Assembly (NCBI GenBank): GCA_905480645.1
Contig: CAJQRC010000047.1
Coordinates: forward strand, 1-35,727
Direction: 5' to 3'
DNA: 35,727 nucleotides
Origin: an uncultured Tateyamaria sp.
Lineage (GTDB): Bacteria > Pseudomonadota > Alphaproteobacteria > Rhodobacterales > Rhodobacteraceae
Under the pieces are notes generated by a model that was not told where the DNA came from, ran no database searches, and was given only the letters and a program-made list of their open reading frames with translations. This document shows positions 1-7,854 of the stretch, piece after piece (the stretch's first letter is position 1; every line of letters begins with the position of its first letter). Position numbers and translations under genes: made by a program.

Positions 1-1311
1 CGCTTTGACCGCGTTAAAAGTAGCATCAACTGGCCCATCGCCTGTTTGAGTCGTCATTTGAAGTTGGTCATCAATAACCATAATCAAGTCGGCCACCTGT
101 GGCCCCTCAGTACCACATCGCACAGCCAGTTTTTCTATTTTGAGGCGTTCGTTGTCGTGTTCTGGCGCTGAATGCATTAATGCTATGAGGTCGTCATCAT
201 AGATTTCTTTTTTGCGATCAGCTAAAGCTTTAAAACGTACAAATACATCTTTAAGTTGGTTGGAGCCCAGTTCAAACCCAAGATCTTGAAGCTTGGATCG
301 CAAGGCTGCTCGACCTGAATGCTTGCCCATTACAATGTTTGTTTCTGATAGCCCTACATCTTCCGGACGCATGATCTCGAAGGTCTCAGAGTTTTTAAGC
401 ATGCCATCTTGGTGAATGCCAGATTCGTGTGCAAATGCATTCTTTCCGACGATTGCTTTGTTGAACTGCACAGGAAAGCCACTGACCGTCGCCACACGCC
501 TTGAAATATTCATAATTTTTGTACTGTCGACACCGGTCTGAAATGGCATGATATCATTGCGTACTTTCATTGCCATCACTACTTCTTCTAAAGCTGTATT
601 GCCTGCACGTTCTCCCAGCCCATTGACTGTACATTCGATTTGACGTGCACCTGCCTCAACGGCAGCAAGACTATTGGCTGTCGCCATCCCTAGATCATTA
701 TGGCAATGTGTAGCAAAAACCACACTGTCGGCACCAGGTACGTTCTTAATAAGCTTTTTAATTAATTCAGCGCTTTCTCGAGGAGCAGTATAGCCCACTG
801 TATCTGGAATATTTATTGTAGTTGCCCCTGATTTTATAGCAATCTCGACTACGCGATATAGGTAATCCAGTTCGGTGCGCGTCGCGTCCATCGGCGACCA
901 TTGGATGTTGTCGCAAAGGTTGCGAGCGTGTGTCACTGTTTGCTCAATACGTTCCGCCATTTCGTCCATTGTGAGATTTGGTATTGCGCGATGTAGAGGT
1001 GAAGTGCCGATAAAGGTGTGTATTCGCGGTCTTCGGGCGTGTTGTACTGCTTCCCAACACCGATCGATATCGCCAAATTGAGCGCGAGCAAGACCGCAAA
1101 TGATAGACGATTCTGTATTTTTAGCTATTTCTGAGACTGCATTAAAGTCACCCTCGGAGGCTATTGGGAAGCCTGCCTCTATAATGTCGACGCCCATATC
1201 ATCCAGCAGTCCGGCTATCTCAAGCTTTTCTGCGTGAGTCATTGTTGCACCGGGGGATTGTTCGCCATCTCGGAGGGTTGTGTCGAAGATAACAACGCGA
1301 TCTTGTGTCAT
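1..1311 (-). CDS. leuA: 2-isopropylmalate synthase, 3' end cut by window edge
   Basis: LeuA condenses acetyl-CoA with 2-oxoisovalerate, the first committed step of leucine synthesis in the cytoplasm. The frame is open from the ATG at 1309-1311 to the left edge, 437 codons with no stop, so roughly the last 80 residues are missing. The N-terminus carries the HMGL-like signature DTTLRDGEQSPG (residues 10-21, with catalytic Arg14 and metal ligand Asp15), and the metal-binding motif THCHNDLG has His202 and His204. The last residues seen (GDGPVDATFNAVKA) are typical of the start of the LeuA allosteric domain, where leucine feedback binds. This separates it from homocitrate synthase. A purine-rich AAGAGAAC precedes the start. 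The gene follows a leucine-rich leader peptide on the same strand, which indicates control by leucine supply. Confidence 0.95.
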   Translation of the reverse strand, partial: MTQDRVVIFDTTLRDGEQSPGATMTHAEKLEIAGLLDDMGVDIIEAGFPIASEGDFNAVSEIAKNTESSIICGLARAQFGDIDRCWEAVQHARRPRIHTFIGTSPLHRAIPNLTMDEMAERIEQTVTHARNLCDNIQWSPMDATRTELDYLYRVVEIAIKSGATTINIPDTVGYTAPRESAELIKKLIKNVPGADSVVFATHCHNDLGMATANSLAAVEAGARQIECTVNGLGERAGNTALEEVVMAMKVRNDIMPFQTGVDSTKIMNISRRVATVSGFPVQFNKAIVGKNAFAHESGIHQDGMLKNSETFEIMRPEDVGLSETNIVMGKHSGRAALRSKLQDLGFELGSNQLKDVFVRFKALADRKKEIYDDDLIALMHSAPEHDNERLKIEKLAVRCGTEGPQVADLIMVIDDQLQMTTQTGDGPVDATFNAVKA

Positions 1312-1342
1312 TTTAGTTCTCTTTTTATCTGATCCTGAAGCA

Positions 1343-1434
1343 TTTGGCGCGCTGACTATCCTCTGAGCGTACGCGCCTAAAGGCTGCGCTCAGAGGCAAA
1401 TTAGGAGCAGCAAGCCAAGCATACTGGCGCCAAA
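1343..1434 (-). promoter_or_regulatory. leuA leader with mutually exclusive hairpins (attenuator candidate)
   Basis: Read on the minus strand, CCTCTGAGCG (1387-1396) pairs perfectly with CGCTCAGAGG (1360-1369), a 10-bp stem with a 17-nt loop. Inside that loop GGCGCG (1372-1377) can instead pair with CGCGCC (1346-1351), which crosses and so excludes the first stem. The same downstream segment can alternatively pair with TTTGGCGC (1427-1434), within the leader peptide coding part. Such competing pairings around a Leu-codon run are what transcription attenuation uses. No U-tract follows either stem, so a textbook intrinsic terminator is not visible and the readout (termination or initiation of leuA translation) is open. 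Confidence 0.6.
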
Positions 1435-1470
1435 ATTGCGCAATCCCGATATATGCTGAGTGTACGACAT
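1390..1470 (-). CDS. leucine-rich leader peptide of leuA (leuL-like)
   Basis: A 26-codon frame ends in MLGLLLLICL and then TGA, so six of the last ten residues are leucine, four of them consecutive (codons CTG CTC CTA after TTG). This is the signature of an amino-acid attenuator leader: ribosomes stall on the leucine codons when charged tRNA-Leu is scarce. The first in-frame ATG is at 1468-1470. A -10-like TATGAT (1476-1481) sits only five bases before it, so the transcript may begin at the ATG itself (leaderless). An internal ATG at 1420-1422 gives a 10-residue alternative; neither has a clear Shine-Dalgarno sequence. The stop codon lies inside the first arm of a 10-bp stem. The peptide is too short for routine gene callers. 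The call rests on composition and position; the sequence is not known to me from a database. Confidence 0.75.
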   Translation of the reverse strand: MSYTQHISGLRNFGASMLGLLLLICL

Positions 1471-1475
1471 AGGTT

Positions 1476-1504
1476 ATCATACATCTGGTCTATCCCAAAT
1501 GAAA
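1476..1504 (-). promoter_or_regulatory. candidate promoter of the leuA leader
   Basis: On the minus strand TATGAT (1476-1481) matches the -10 consensus at five of six positions; 17 bases upstream is TTTCAT (1499-1504), a poor -35. It places the transcript start at about 1468-1470, the first base of the leader-peptide ATG. Confidence 0.4.
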
Positions 1505-1583
1505 AGAGTGGAATCCGAGTTAGTGTATTTATTAGATATTTCACTAACAAAGTTACTGGAATAGGGGATCTAAAGGACTAGTT

Positions 1584-2255
1584 ATGAGATCAATGGAACA
1601 AGTATTAATCATAGGGGCATCAGGCGGCATTGGGGCTGCTTTATCGGTGGAATTTGCTGAAAAAGGTTACTCCGTTGATGAAATTTCACGTTCAGTAGAT
1701 GGATTTGATTTGACAGACGATCGGTCAGTTGCAAAGCATTTGGAAGATCGTGGACCATATCATAGGGTTGTAATCGCTACGGGTGCTTTGGAAATTTCGG
1801 GCATATCTCCTGAAAAAACTGTAAAAAACTTAACTACTCAATCTATGGTTGATCAATTTACCGTAAACGCAGTAGGTCCAGCATTAGTTTTGAGACATGC
1901 CCACACTCTTTTACCACGTGACAAAGCGTGTGTGTTCGCAGTGCTTTCAGCGCGCGTAGGATCCATTGGTGATAATCGTATAGGTGGTTGGATCAGTTAT
2001 CGTAGTGCAAAGGCGGCTCTAAATCAGATTGTACGCACCGCTTCCATCGAAATTGCTCGGAGCCACCGGAAAGCGGTATTAGTAGCCTTACATCCTGGTA
2101 CAGTTGCCACGTCTTTCACCGAAAAATATGTAGATCGACACCCAACGGTCCCTGCAAAGATTGCCGCTCGGAATTTGATTGCTGTTATGGATCGCCTAGA
2201 AGTAGCCGAAACAGGTGGTTTTTTTGATTACACTGGTGCGCAGGTGCCGTGGTGA
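1584..2255 (+). CDS. short-chain dehydrogenase/reductase, C-factor-like
   Basis: A 223-residue classical SDR: a single Rossmann-fold, NAD(P)-dependent oxidoreductase of the cytoplasm. The nucleotide-binding motif GASGGIG is at residues 11-17, and the catalytic residues Ser122, Tyr139 and Lys143 (Y-R-S-A-K) are all present, so the protein should be active. The general look (short N-terminal region, few residues after the substrate loop) resembles CsgA/C-factor-like SDRs; the substrate is unknown. AAGGA at 1573-1577 is six bases from the ATG at 1584; a second ATG at 1593 is less well placed. Its stop overlaps the start of the photolyase gene, so the two are probably co-translated. SDRs of this type next to a cryptochrome/photolyase recur in alphaproteobacteria (my recollection), which hints at a link to photoprotection that the sequence alone does not prove. 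Confidence 0.88.
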   Translation: MRSMEQVLIIGASGGIGAALSVEFAEKGYSVDEISRSVDGFDLTDDRSVAKHLEDRGPYHRVVIATGALEISGISPEKTVKNLTTQSMVDQFTVNAVGPALVLRHAHTLLPRDKACVFAVLSARVGSIGDNRIGGWISYRSAKAALNQIVRTASIEIARSHRKAVLVALHPGTVATSFTEKYVDRHPTVPAKIAARNLIAVMDRLEVAETGGFFDYTGAQVPW

Positions 2256-3778
2256 CCCGATTAATTCTGATACTTGGTGACCAATTAAACATGAATTTAG
2301 CAGCATTAAAAACTGCTGATAAGCTCCATGATGTAGTGGTGATGGCTGAGGTGATGCAGGAGGCAACATATGTTTCACATCATCCTAAAAAAATAGCTTT
2401 AATTTTATCGGCCATGCGCAAGTTTTCGGCTCATTTAAAGGCAAACGGCTGGAAGGTTGCTTACTCAAGGTTAGAGGATGCAGACAATACGCAGTCTATT
2501 CCAGGTGAATTAATTCGTTACGCAGAGCGTTATGAAGCAAGCTCCGTTATCGTGACTGAGCCTGGTGAATGGCGTTTAATCACTTTGCTGCAAGAATGTC
2601 CCTTGCATGTAACTCAGTTAGAAGATGATCGGTTCATTGCTAGTCATGCTGTTTTTGAGAAGTGGGCTTCAGGACGAAAAGCCCTTCGCATGGAGTATTT
2701 CTATCGCGATATGCGCCGTAAAACTGGTTTGCTAATGGATGACGATAAACCGGCTGGGGGACGTTGGAATTTTGATCAAGAAAATCGCAAACCTGCTCCG
2801 GACGATATACACTATAACGGTCCTATGAAATTCCAACCGGATGATCTGGTTGAGGATGTCTTGAACTTGGTTGAGGTTCGTTTTAATCATCATTTTGGGG
2901 ACTTACGTCCGTTTTGGTTTGCCACGGATCAAGATCAAGCGCATCAGGCTCTTGCATTTTTCGTCAAATACGGGCTTGTCAAATTTGGTGACTATCAAGA
3001 TGCGATGCTGGCTGAAAACAAATTCTTATACCATGCACTAGTAGCGCCTTATTTAAACATGGGTCTGCTAGAACCACTTGAAGTTTGCAGAGCAGTTGAA
3101 AATGCTTGGAAAGCTGGTCACGTCCCCATTAATGCTGCTGAAGGCTTTATCAGACAGATCATTGGATGGCGTGAATATGTACGCGGTATCTATTTTCTTG
3201 AAGGTCAAGGGTATGCTGATCGTAATGGATTGAAACATCATCGCAAATTGCCCGAAATGTTCTGGGGGGGTGAAACTAATATGCGGTGTATTCAAAAGGC
3301 AGTTGAACAAACCCGAACAGAGGCCTACGCGCATCATATTCAAAGGTTAATGATTACAGGAAATTTCTCACTATTGGCTGGAGTTGATCCTAGCGAAGTT
3401 TCCCAATGGTATTTGGCTGTTTACGCGGACGCTTTCGAATGGGTTGAGGCTCCAAATGTAGTTGGTATGTCGCAATTCGCTGATGGGGGGGTTATAGCAT
3501 CTAAACCTTATGTATCTTCTGGAGCTTATATTAACAGGATGTCTAACTACTGTAAGGGTTGTGCCTACAAGGTTAGCGTGAAGATTGGTGAAGGTGCGTG
3601 CCCTTTTAACCTGTTATATTGGCACTTTTTAGACCGGCACAGGGCGCGATTTGAGCGCAATCCACGGATGGGTAATATGTATCGCACGTGGGATCGAATG
3701 GAGAGTGAAAAACGCTCCAGAGTTCTGGCCGAAGCGGATGAATTTCTTTTGCGGATGGAGGCTGGTGAAGTTTTATGA
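2249..3778 (+). CDS. phrB: iron-sulfur (6-4) photolyase / cryptochrome, PhrB type
   Basis: A 509-residue flavoprotein of the FeS-BCP (CryPro) branch, which repairs UV-induced (6-4) photoproducts using blue light, with FAD and usually a ribityllumazine antenna. Four cysteines that hold a [4Fe-4S] cluster in Agrobacterium PhrB (C350, C438, C441, C454 there) appear here at 347, 435, 438 and 451, a constant offset of three. The paired histidines needed for (6-4) repair are at 362-363 (AHHIQRL), followed by the MITGNFSLL helix and the FAD-binding region (about 390-415). The N-terminal antenna domain begins LILILGDQLN. Start: GTG at 2249, or GTG at 2252, whose GTGA overlaps the upstream TGA; both give nearly the same protein. 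It is co-transcribed with the SDR gene. A purely sensory cryptochrome cannot be excluded, but the repair residues favour photolyase. Confidence 0.93.
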   Translation: MVTRLILILGDQLNMNLAALKTADKLHDVVVMAEVMQEATYVSHHPKKIALILSAMRKFSAHLKANGWKVAYSRLEDADNTQSIPGELIRYAERYEASSVIVTEPGEWRLITLLQECPLHVTQLEDDRFIASHAVFEKWASGRKALRMEYFYRDMRRKTGLLMDDDKPAGGRWNFDQENRKPAPDDIHYNGPMKFQPDDLVEDVLNLVEVRFNHHFGDLRPFWFATDQDQAHQALAFFVKYGLVKFGDYQDAMLAENKFLYHALVAPYLNMGLLEPLEVCRAVENAWKAGHVPINAAEGFIRQIIGWREYVRGIYFLEGQGYADRNGLKHHRKLPEMFWGGETNMRCIQKAVEQTRTEAYAHHIQRLMITGNFSLLAGVDPSEVSQWYLAVYADAFEWVEAPNVVGMSQFADGGVIASKPYVSSGAYINRMSNYCKGCAYKVSVKIGEGACPFNLLYWHFLDRHRARFERNPRMGNMYRTWDRMESEKRSRVLAEADEFLLRMEAGEVL

Positions 3779-3793
3779 TTGCCCGCCAGTACA

Positions 3794-3830
3794 AGACAGA
3801 TCAGGCGTAGTGTATTAACTGTCTGTTTTG
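3794..3830. terminator. possible terminator between convergent genes
   Basis: AGACAG (3794-3799) and CTGTCT (3819-3824) form a 6-bp stem with a 19-nt loop, followed on the plus strand by GTTTTG. It lies just after the photolyase stop and overlaps the last codons of the convergent gene. The short stem and long loop make this weak. Confidence 0.3.
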
Positions 3831-4528
3831 AAATCTGATATACACACTTCGAAACTCTTAAGATCACGATTTTTACTGATCATTATGCTGCAGTCAGTCA
3901 CATGTTTCACGCACCGCAAGTTTAGCTTTGGAAATTGACATGCTGTCATAGCCGCAATTAGGGTTCTTGAGGCCGTGTTTTCCCAATCGGGACCGGATGC
4001 TACGCCCTCAATTTTGATTCCAAGTGCCTGCGCAATTGGTAAGCCTGCTTCCTCAAGAGACCAAATTGCTCTTATTTCAGTGCCATCTGCTAGCCGGAAC
4101 AAGCCGGTAACCGACGCTGCATTAATCAGATTAAGTAGTGTACCTGAAGTGGGGGCTTCTTCTTGCCCATGCCATAAGCGTGCTCGCAACGCACGTCCGG
4201 TGCTAAAGCCATATTCAACGAAACGCCCTGGCTCTTCCCGCAACTCAATTTCTTTGGTCGTAAAGCCTTCAGGTAAGATCTGGGCAACAACGCCAGTTTC
4301 TGCGAAATCGGGTGTATTTTCTGGTAGAGTAAACAGTATGTATACTCTACCATTTGGATTTCGGTATAAATTTAGTTTTATCCCGGTATCACTTGTAGTT
4401 TCGGCAGTCTGTAATTTAATTTTATTGATAGGATCGAGCCAAAATTCATAGTATTCCCAGTTTGCAAAAGCGGGAGTTGCACATAACCAAACTAGTAAAT
4501 TAATTATCCACAGTCGCGTTTTGTTCAT
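3815..4528 (-). CDS. secreted protein of unknown function, coupled to the MORN gene
   Basis: I do not recognise this 237-residue protein. It opens with a clear Sec signal peptide (MNKTRLWIINLLVWLCATPAFA, cleavage likely after AFA at about residue 22), and the rest is soluble-looking with no further membrane segment, so a periplasmic location is expected. The body is a mix of beta-rich stretches (KLNLYRNPNGRVYILFTLPE) and acidic loops; four cysteines lie in the C-terminal quarter, two of them in CQFPKLNLRC, possibly forming disulfides. The start ATG (4526-4528) overlaps the TGA of the upstream MORN gene as ATGA, so the two proteins are translationally coupled and probably made in similar amounts. 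That suggests partners in one envelope structure; any specific role would be a guess. Confidence 0.75.
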   Translation of the reverse strand: MNKTRLWIINLLVWLCATPAFANWEYYEFWLDPINKIKLQTAETTSDTGIKLNLYRNPNGRVYILFTLPENTPDFAETGVVAQILPEGFTTKEIELREEPGRFVEYGFSTGRALRARLWHGQEEAPTSGTLLNLINAASVTGLFRLADGTEIRAIWSLEEAGLPIAQALGIKIEGVASGPDWENTASRTLIAAMTACQFPKLNLRCVKHVTDCSIMISKNRDLKSFEVCISDFKTDS

Positions 4529-5907
4529 CCGTCATTGGGAAGAGCACCACTTTCCCATACTCCAATAGCCTCTTCGCCGTTAGCATATCTCATTGTGCCG
4601 GTGCCTTGCCGTTTACCATTTTGAAAGTTGCCTTCATAGATATCGCCGTTAGCGTAAGTAGCAATTCCTCCGCCGTTTATTTTGCCTTCCATCCACTCAC
4701 CTTCATACTGAAAGCCTGATGCCATAGTGATCTTACCAGTGCCGTGTCGCTGTCCATTCTCAAACTCACCAATATAAATTGTCCCATCAGGATATGTTGC
4801 AGTGCCTTGTCCATCCCGCTGTCCGTCAACCCAATTCCCCTCGTAACGGTAACCATCTGAATAAGTCATGGTCCCCCGCCCATGATTACGGGCATTTTTG
4901 TAGCTGCCTTCATAAACAACTCCATTAGCATATGTAGCCCGTCCCTCACCCTCGATTACGCCTGCCTCCCAATTGCCATCATAGGTGGAGCCATCAGTAT
5001 AAGTAATTTTACCTACACCTTGGGCCAAGTCATCGCGTAAAGCACCTTCATAAATTGCTCCATCAGGATAAATCACACGACCTTGTCCTTCGATTTGGCC
5101 GGCATTCCACTGGCCAACATAAGAATAGCCGTCATTTCCGGTGAAAGTCCCTTGTCCGTGACGTTGATCATCGGCAAAAGTGCCTTGGTAAATGTCACCA
5201 TTGGCATAGGTTACCACTCCATTACCTTCGCGTTTTCCAGAGATTAAATCTCCTTCATATATATCGCCGTTTGGTTGGGCCAGTGTACCTCTGCCATCAA
5301 TTTGTCCGTTTTTCCATAGTCCCTCATAGATCAATCCATCAGGCATAGTTAGTGTCCCGGTACCGTTGCGCTCTCCTGCAAAAATATCGCCGTTATAAAC
5401 TGCACCATCCGGATAGGTAATGGTACCGATTCCCTGCTTGACGCCGTCAACCCAGTCTCCTTTATACTCATATCCGCGAGGGCTTTGCATTGTACCTTTG
5501 CCATGGTGCTTGGAATTGCGAAATGATCCCTCGTAACGAATACCATTGGCATAGAGTGCAACGCCGTCACCTATAATTGATCCAGCTTGCCAACTCCCCT
5601 CATATGTTCCGCCATCTGCAAATATAATCTTACCGAAGCCTTCAGGTTTACCTTTAGAAAAATGGCCCTCATAGATTGAGCCATTTGGGAAGCGTGCGAT
5701 GCCTTGCCCTTTTATTTCCCCGTCCACCCAGTCGCCAGAATATTCATACCCGTTAGGAAGCCGGTACGTTCCGGTGCCGTGTTGTAGGCCTCCTCTGAAG
5801 GTACCTTCATAAACGCCTCCGTCATCATATTGCTTTGTGAGCACTGGCCCAGTTTGAGCTTGTACAAGTCCTGGCAGCAAAGCGAGGCAAAAAATTAAAT
5901 GGCGCAT
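4525..5907 (-). CDS. secreted MORN-repeat protein, about 18-19 repeats
   Basis: A 460-residue protein built almost wholly of MORN repeats (about 23 residues, pattern Y-x-G-x-W/F-x(2)-G-x(2)-x-G-x-G). I count 18 good copies plus a degenerate last one (EAIGVWESG). A signal peptide (MRHLIFCLALLPGLVQAQ) precedes them, so the beta-sheet solenoid sits in the periplasm or outside, unlike eukaryotic MORN proteins at membranes in the cytoplasm. Part of the array alternates between an IYEGxF-type and a YxYxGxW-type repeat, suggesting growth by duplication of two-repeat blocks. GAGG lies about six bases from the ATG at 5905-5907. Its stop overlaps the start of a second secreted protein. MORN solenoids bind lipid or protein partners; bacterial functions are mostly unknown. 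Confidence 0.9.
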   Translation of the reverse strand: MRHLIFCLALLPGLVQAQTGPVLTKQYDDGGVYEGTFRGGLQHGTGTYRLPNGYEYSGDWVDGEIKGQGIARFPNGSIYEGHFSKGKPEGFGKIIFADGGTYEGSWQAGSIIGDGVALYANGIRYEGSFRNSKHHGKGTMQSPRGYEYKGDWVDGVKQGIGTITYPDGAVYNGDIFAGERNGTGTLTMPDGLIYEGLWKNGQIDGRGTLAQPNGDIYEGDLISGKREGNGVVTYANGDIYQGTFADDQRHGQGTFTGNDGYSYVGQWNAGQIEGQGRVIYPDGAIYEGALRDDLAQGVGKITYTDGSTYDGNWEAGVIEGEGRATYANGVVYEGSYKNARNHGRGTMTYSDGYRYEGNWVDGQRDGQGTATYPDGTIYIGEFENGQRHGTGKITMASGFQYEGEWMEGKINGGGIATYANGDIYEGNFQNGKRQGTGTMRYANGEEAIGVWESGALPNDG

Positions 5908-5950
5908 AGAGTACCTCAGAAGATTCGTTCAGTTATTTCGTAGCGGTAAA

Positions 5951-5974
5951 CCCCCTGAAGTTAGGACAAGGGGG
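5951..5974. other. G/C-tract inverted repeat upstream of nadE
   Basis: CCCCC (5951-5955) and GGGGG (5970-5974) could form a short GC stem with a 14-nt loop in the 227-bp spacer between the divergent MORN and nadE genes. No T-run follows on either strand. It stands out only because the region is otherwise AT-rich. Confidence 0.3.
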
Positions 5975-6134
5975 AGGTAGGGGCAATGGGTTTTGGCCTG
6001 TCTTTGCCAAACGTGTAAATAACATGTTAATTAATTTCCTGTTCTACTCTAGGCGATAATCGCTTTGCGTCGCAGGTGGGTTTCTTTAGCTTAGCTTTCT
6101 GTTACACGTCCTCAAATTTTCAAGGAGAGCCATA

Positions 6135-7808
6135 ATGGCCGATAAGTTTCGCATAACTTTGGGGCAACTGAATCCCACTGTTGGAGACATAGACGGCAAT
6201 GCGGCCAAGGCGCGGTCCGTCTGGGAGGCTGGAAAGGCGGCTTCTGCTGACATGGTTGCTCTACCGGAGATGTTTATTACTGGCTACAATGCGCAAGATC
6301 TTGTTATGAAACCAGCCTTTCATTCTAGAGCAATGCAAGTTGTTGCAAAGTTAGCAGATGAATGTGCCGATGGGCCGGCACTTGCCATCGGGTGCCCTTG
6401 GGTTGAAGGCGCAGAACTTTTTAATGCTTATCTTATTTGTCAGGGCGGTGATATAACAACCCGCTTGTTTAAACATCATTTACCTAATGAGACAGTTTTT
6501 GATGAAGTTCGTGTTTTTAATGCAGGTCCATTGGGTGGCCCTTATTCAGTTGGAAATGCTAGGGTCGGAACACCGATTTGTGAAGATGCGTGGCACGGTG
6601 ATGTTGCCGAAACTCTTCAGGAAACTGGTGCAGAATTTCTTCTCGTACCAAATGGGTCACCTTATTATAGAAATAAATTTGAGACCCGCCTGAACCATAT
6701 GGTTGCCCGTGTCATCGAAACAGATTTGCCTTTGATTTATCTGAATATGGTCGGAGGTCAGGATGATCAGGTTTTTGACGGTGCTTCATTTGCTTTAAAC
6801 CCAGGTGGTGTTTTGATGATGCAGCAACCAGTTTTTGATGAGTCTGTAACACATGTTGATCTTGCTCGTGGAGCAAAGGGCTGGCTTATTTTATCGGGTG
6901 AGGTCGTAAACCATCCCGATGAATGGGAGCAGGATTATCGTGTTATGGTTACGTCGTTGCGGGACTATTGCGCAAAGACAGGCTTTAAAAAGGTACTTTT
7001 GGGCATGTCAGGTGGAGTTGATAGTGCTCTAGTCGCTGCTATTGCTGTGGATGCGCTTGGGCCAAAAAACGTGCGATGCGTAATGTTGCCATCCGAATAC
7101 ACATCAACCGGTAGTCTGGAGGATGCTAAAAGCTGTGCGGAGATTTTAGGATGTCAATACGATTTTGTTCCAATTTCAGATATTCGTGCAGCAGTTACAC
7201 AAACTCTGGCACCGCTTTTTTCCGGATCAGAGCCAGGTTTAACGGAAGAAAATATTCAATCTCGCATTCGTGGTCTTTTGCTAATGGCGATGTCTAACAA
7301 ATTTGGTGAAATGCTTTTAACTACGGGAAATAAGTCGGAGGTTGCTGTAGGCTATGCTACTATTTATGGTGATATGGCAGGGGGGTATAACCCTATCAAA
7401 GATTTGTATAAAACACGTGTGTTTGAAACTTGTCGTTGGCGAAATTCTAATCACCGTGATTGGATGATGGGTACAGCAGGTGAGATAATTCCTGCTAGTA
7501 TTATTGCAAAGCCGCCATCGGCGGAGTTGAGGGAAGATCAAAAAGATAGTGATAGTCTGCCGGATTATCCTGAACTTGACAGGCTATTAGAAATTTTAAT
7601 CGATCGTGACGGATCAATTTCGGATTGTGTTGAAGCTGGTTTTGATGTGGAAGTTTCGCGCCAAGTTGAGCGTTTGATATATTTAAGCGAGTATAAAAGA
7701 TTTCAATCGGCTCCGGGTACTCGTTTAACAAAACATGCGTTTTGGTTGGACCGGCGTTACCCAATCGTAAATCGTTGGCGAGACCCTTACTCGTCGCCAA
7801 TTAATTAG
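6135..7808 (+). CDS. nadE: glutamine-dependent NAD+ synthetase
   Basis: NadE converts nicotinate adenine dinucleotide to NAD+ with ATP, taking ammonia from glutamine. The 557-residue protein has an N-terminal nitrilase-fold glutaminase (about 1-260) with the complete triad Glu45 (PEM), Lys113 (LFKHHLP) and Cys149 (PICEDAW), and a C-terminal synthetase domain (about 265-557) with the ATP pyrophosphatase loop SGGVDS at 292-297. Further typical synthetase segments are LLTTGNKSE and IPASIIAKPPSAELR. Length fits the bacterial glutamine-dependent form. AAGGAGAG lies about eight bases before the ATG. The gene stands alone on the plus strand, 227 bp from the divergent MORN gene, and is followed by a structured non-coding stretch. 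nadD, which makes its substrate, lies some 20 kb away in the same window. Confidence 0.97.
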   Translation: MADKFRITLGQLNPTVGDIDGNAAKARSVWEAGKAASADMVALPEMFITGYNAQDLVMKPAFHSRAMQVVAKLADECADGPALAIGCPWVEGAELFNAYLICQGGDITTRLFKHHLPNETVFDEVRVFNAGPLGGPYSVGNARVGTPICEDAWHGDVAETLQETGAEFLLVPNGSPYYRNKFETRLNHMVARVIETDLPLIYLNMVGGQDDQVFDGASFALNPGGVLMMQQPVFDESVTHVDLARGAKGWLILSGEVVNHPDEWEQDYRVMVTSLRDYCAKTGFKKVLLGMSGGVDSALVAAIAVDALGPKNVRCVMLPSEYTSTGSLEDAKSCAEILGCQYDFVPISDIRAAVTQTLAPLFSGSEPGLTEENIQSRIRGLLLMAMSNKFGEMLLTTGNKSEVAVGYATIYGDMAGGYNPIKDLYKTRVFETCRWRNSNHRDWMMGTAGEIIPASIIAKPPSAELREDQKDSDSLPDYPELDRLLEILIDRDGSISDCVEAGFDVEVSRQVERLIYLSEYKRFQSAPGTRLTKHAFWLDRRYPIVNRWRDPYSSPIN

Positions 7809-7816
7809 TTATCCTC

Positions 7817-7837
7817 CACCGCCCACCGCCCACCGCC
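7817..7837. repeat. three tandem CACCGCC units
   Basis: The 7-bp unit CACCGCC occurs three times in perfect tandem (7817-7823, 7824-7830, 7831-7837) eight bases after the nadE stop. A TCCTCC just before it has the sequence of the 16S anti-Shine-Dalgarno. The run is strikingly GC-rich for this window. Confidence 0.85.
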
Positions 7838-7854
7838 GAAAGATTTCTTCATTC

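Noticed and set aside
3975-4451. 158-codon open frame on the plus strand
   Set aside because: Antisense shadow of the secreted protein gene at 3815-4528, which has a signal peptide and a coupled start.
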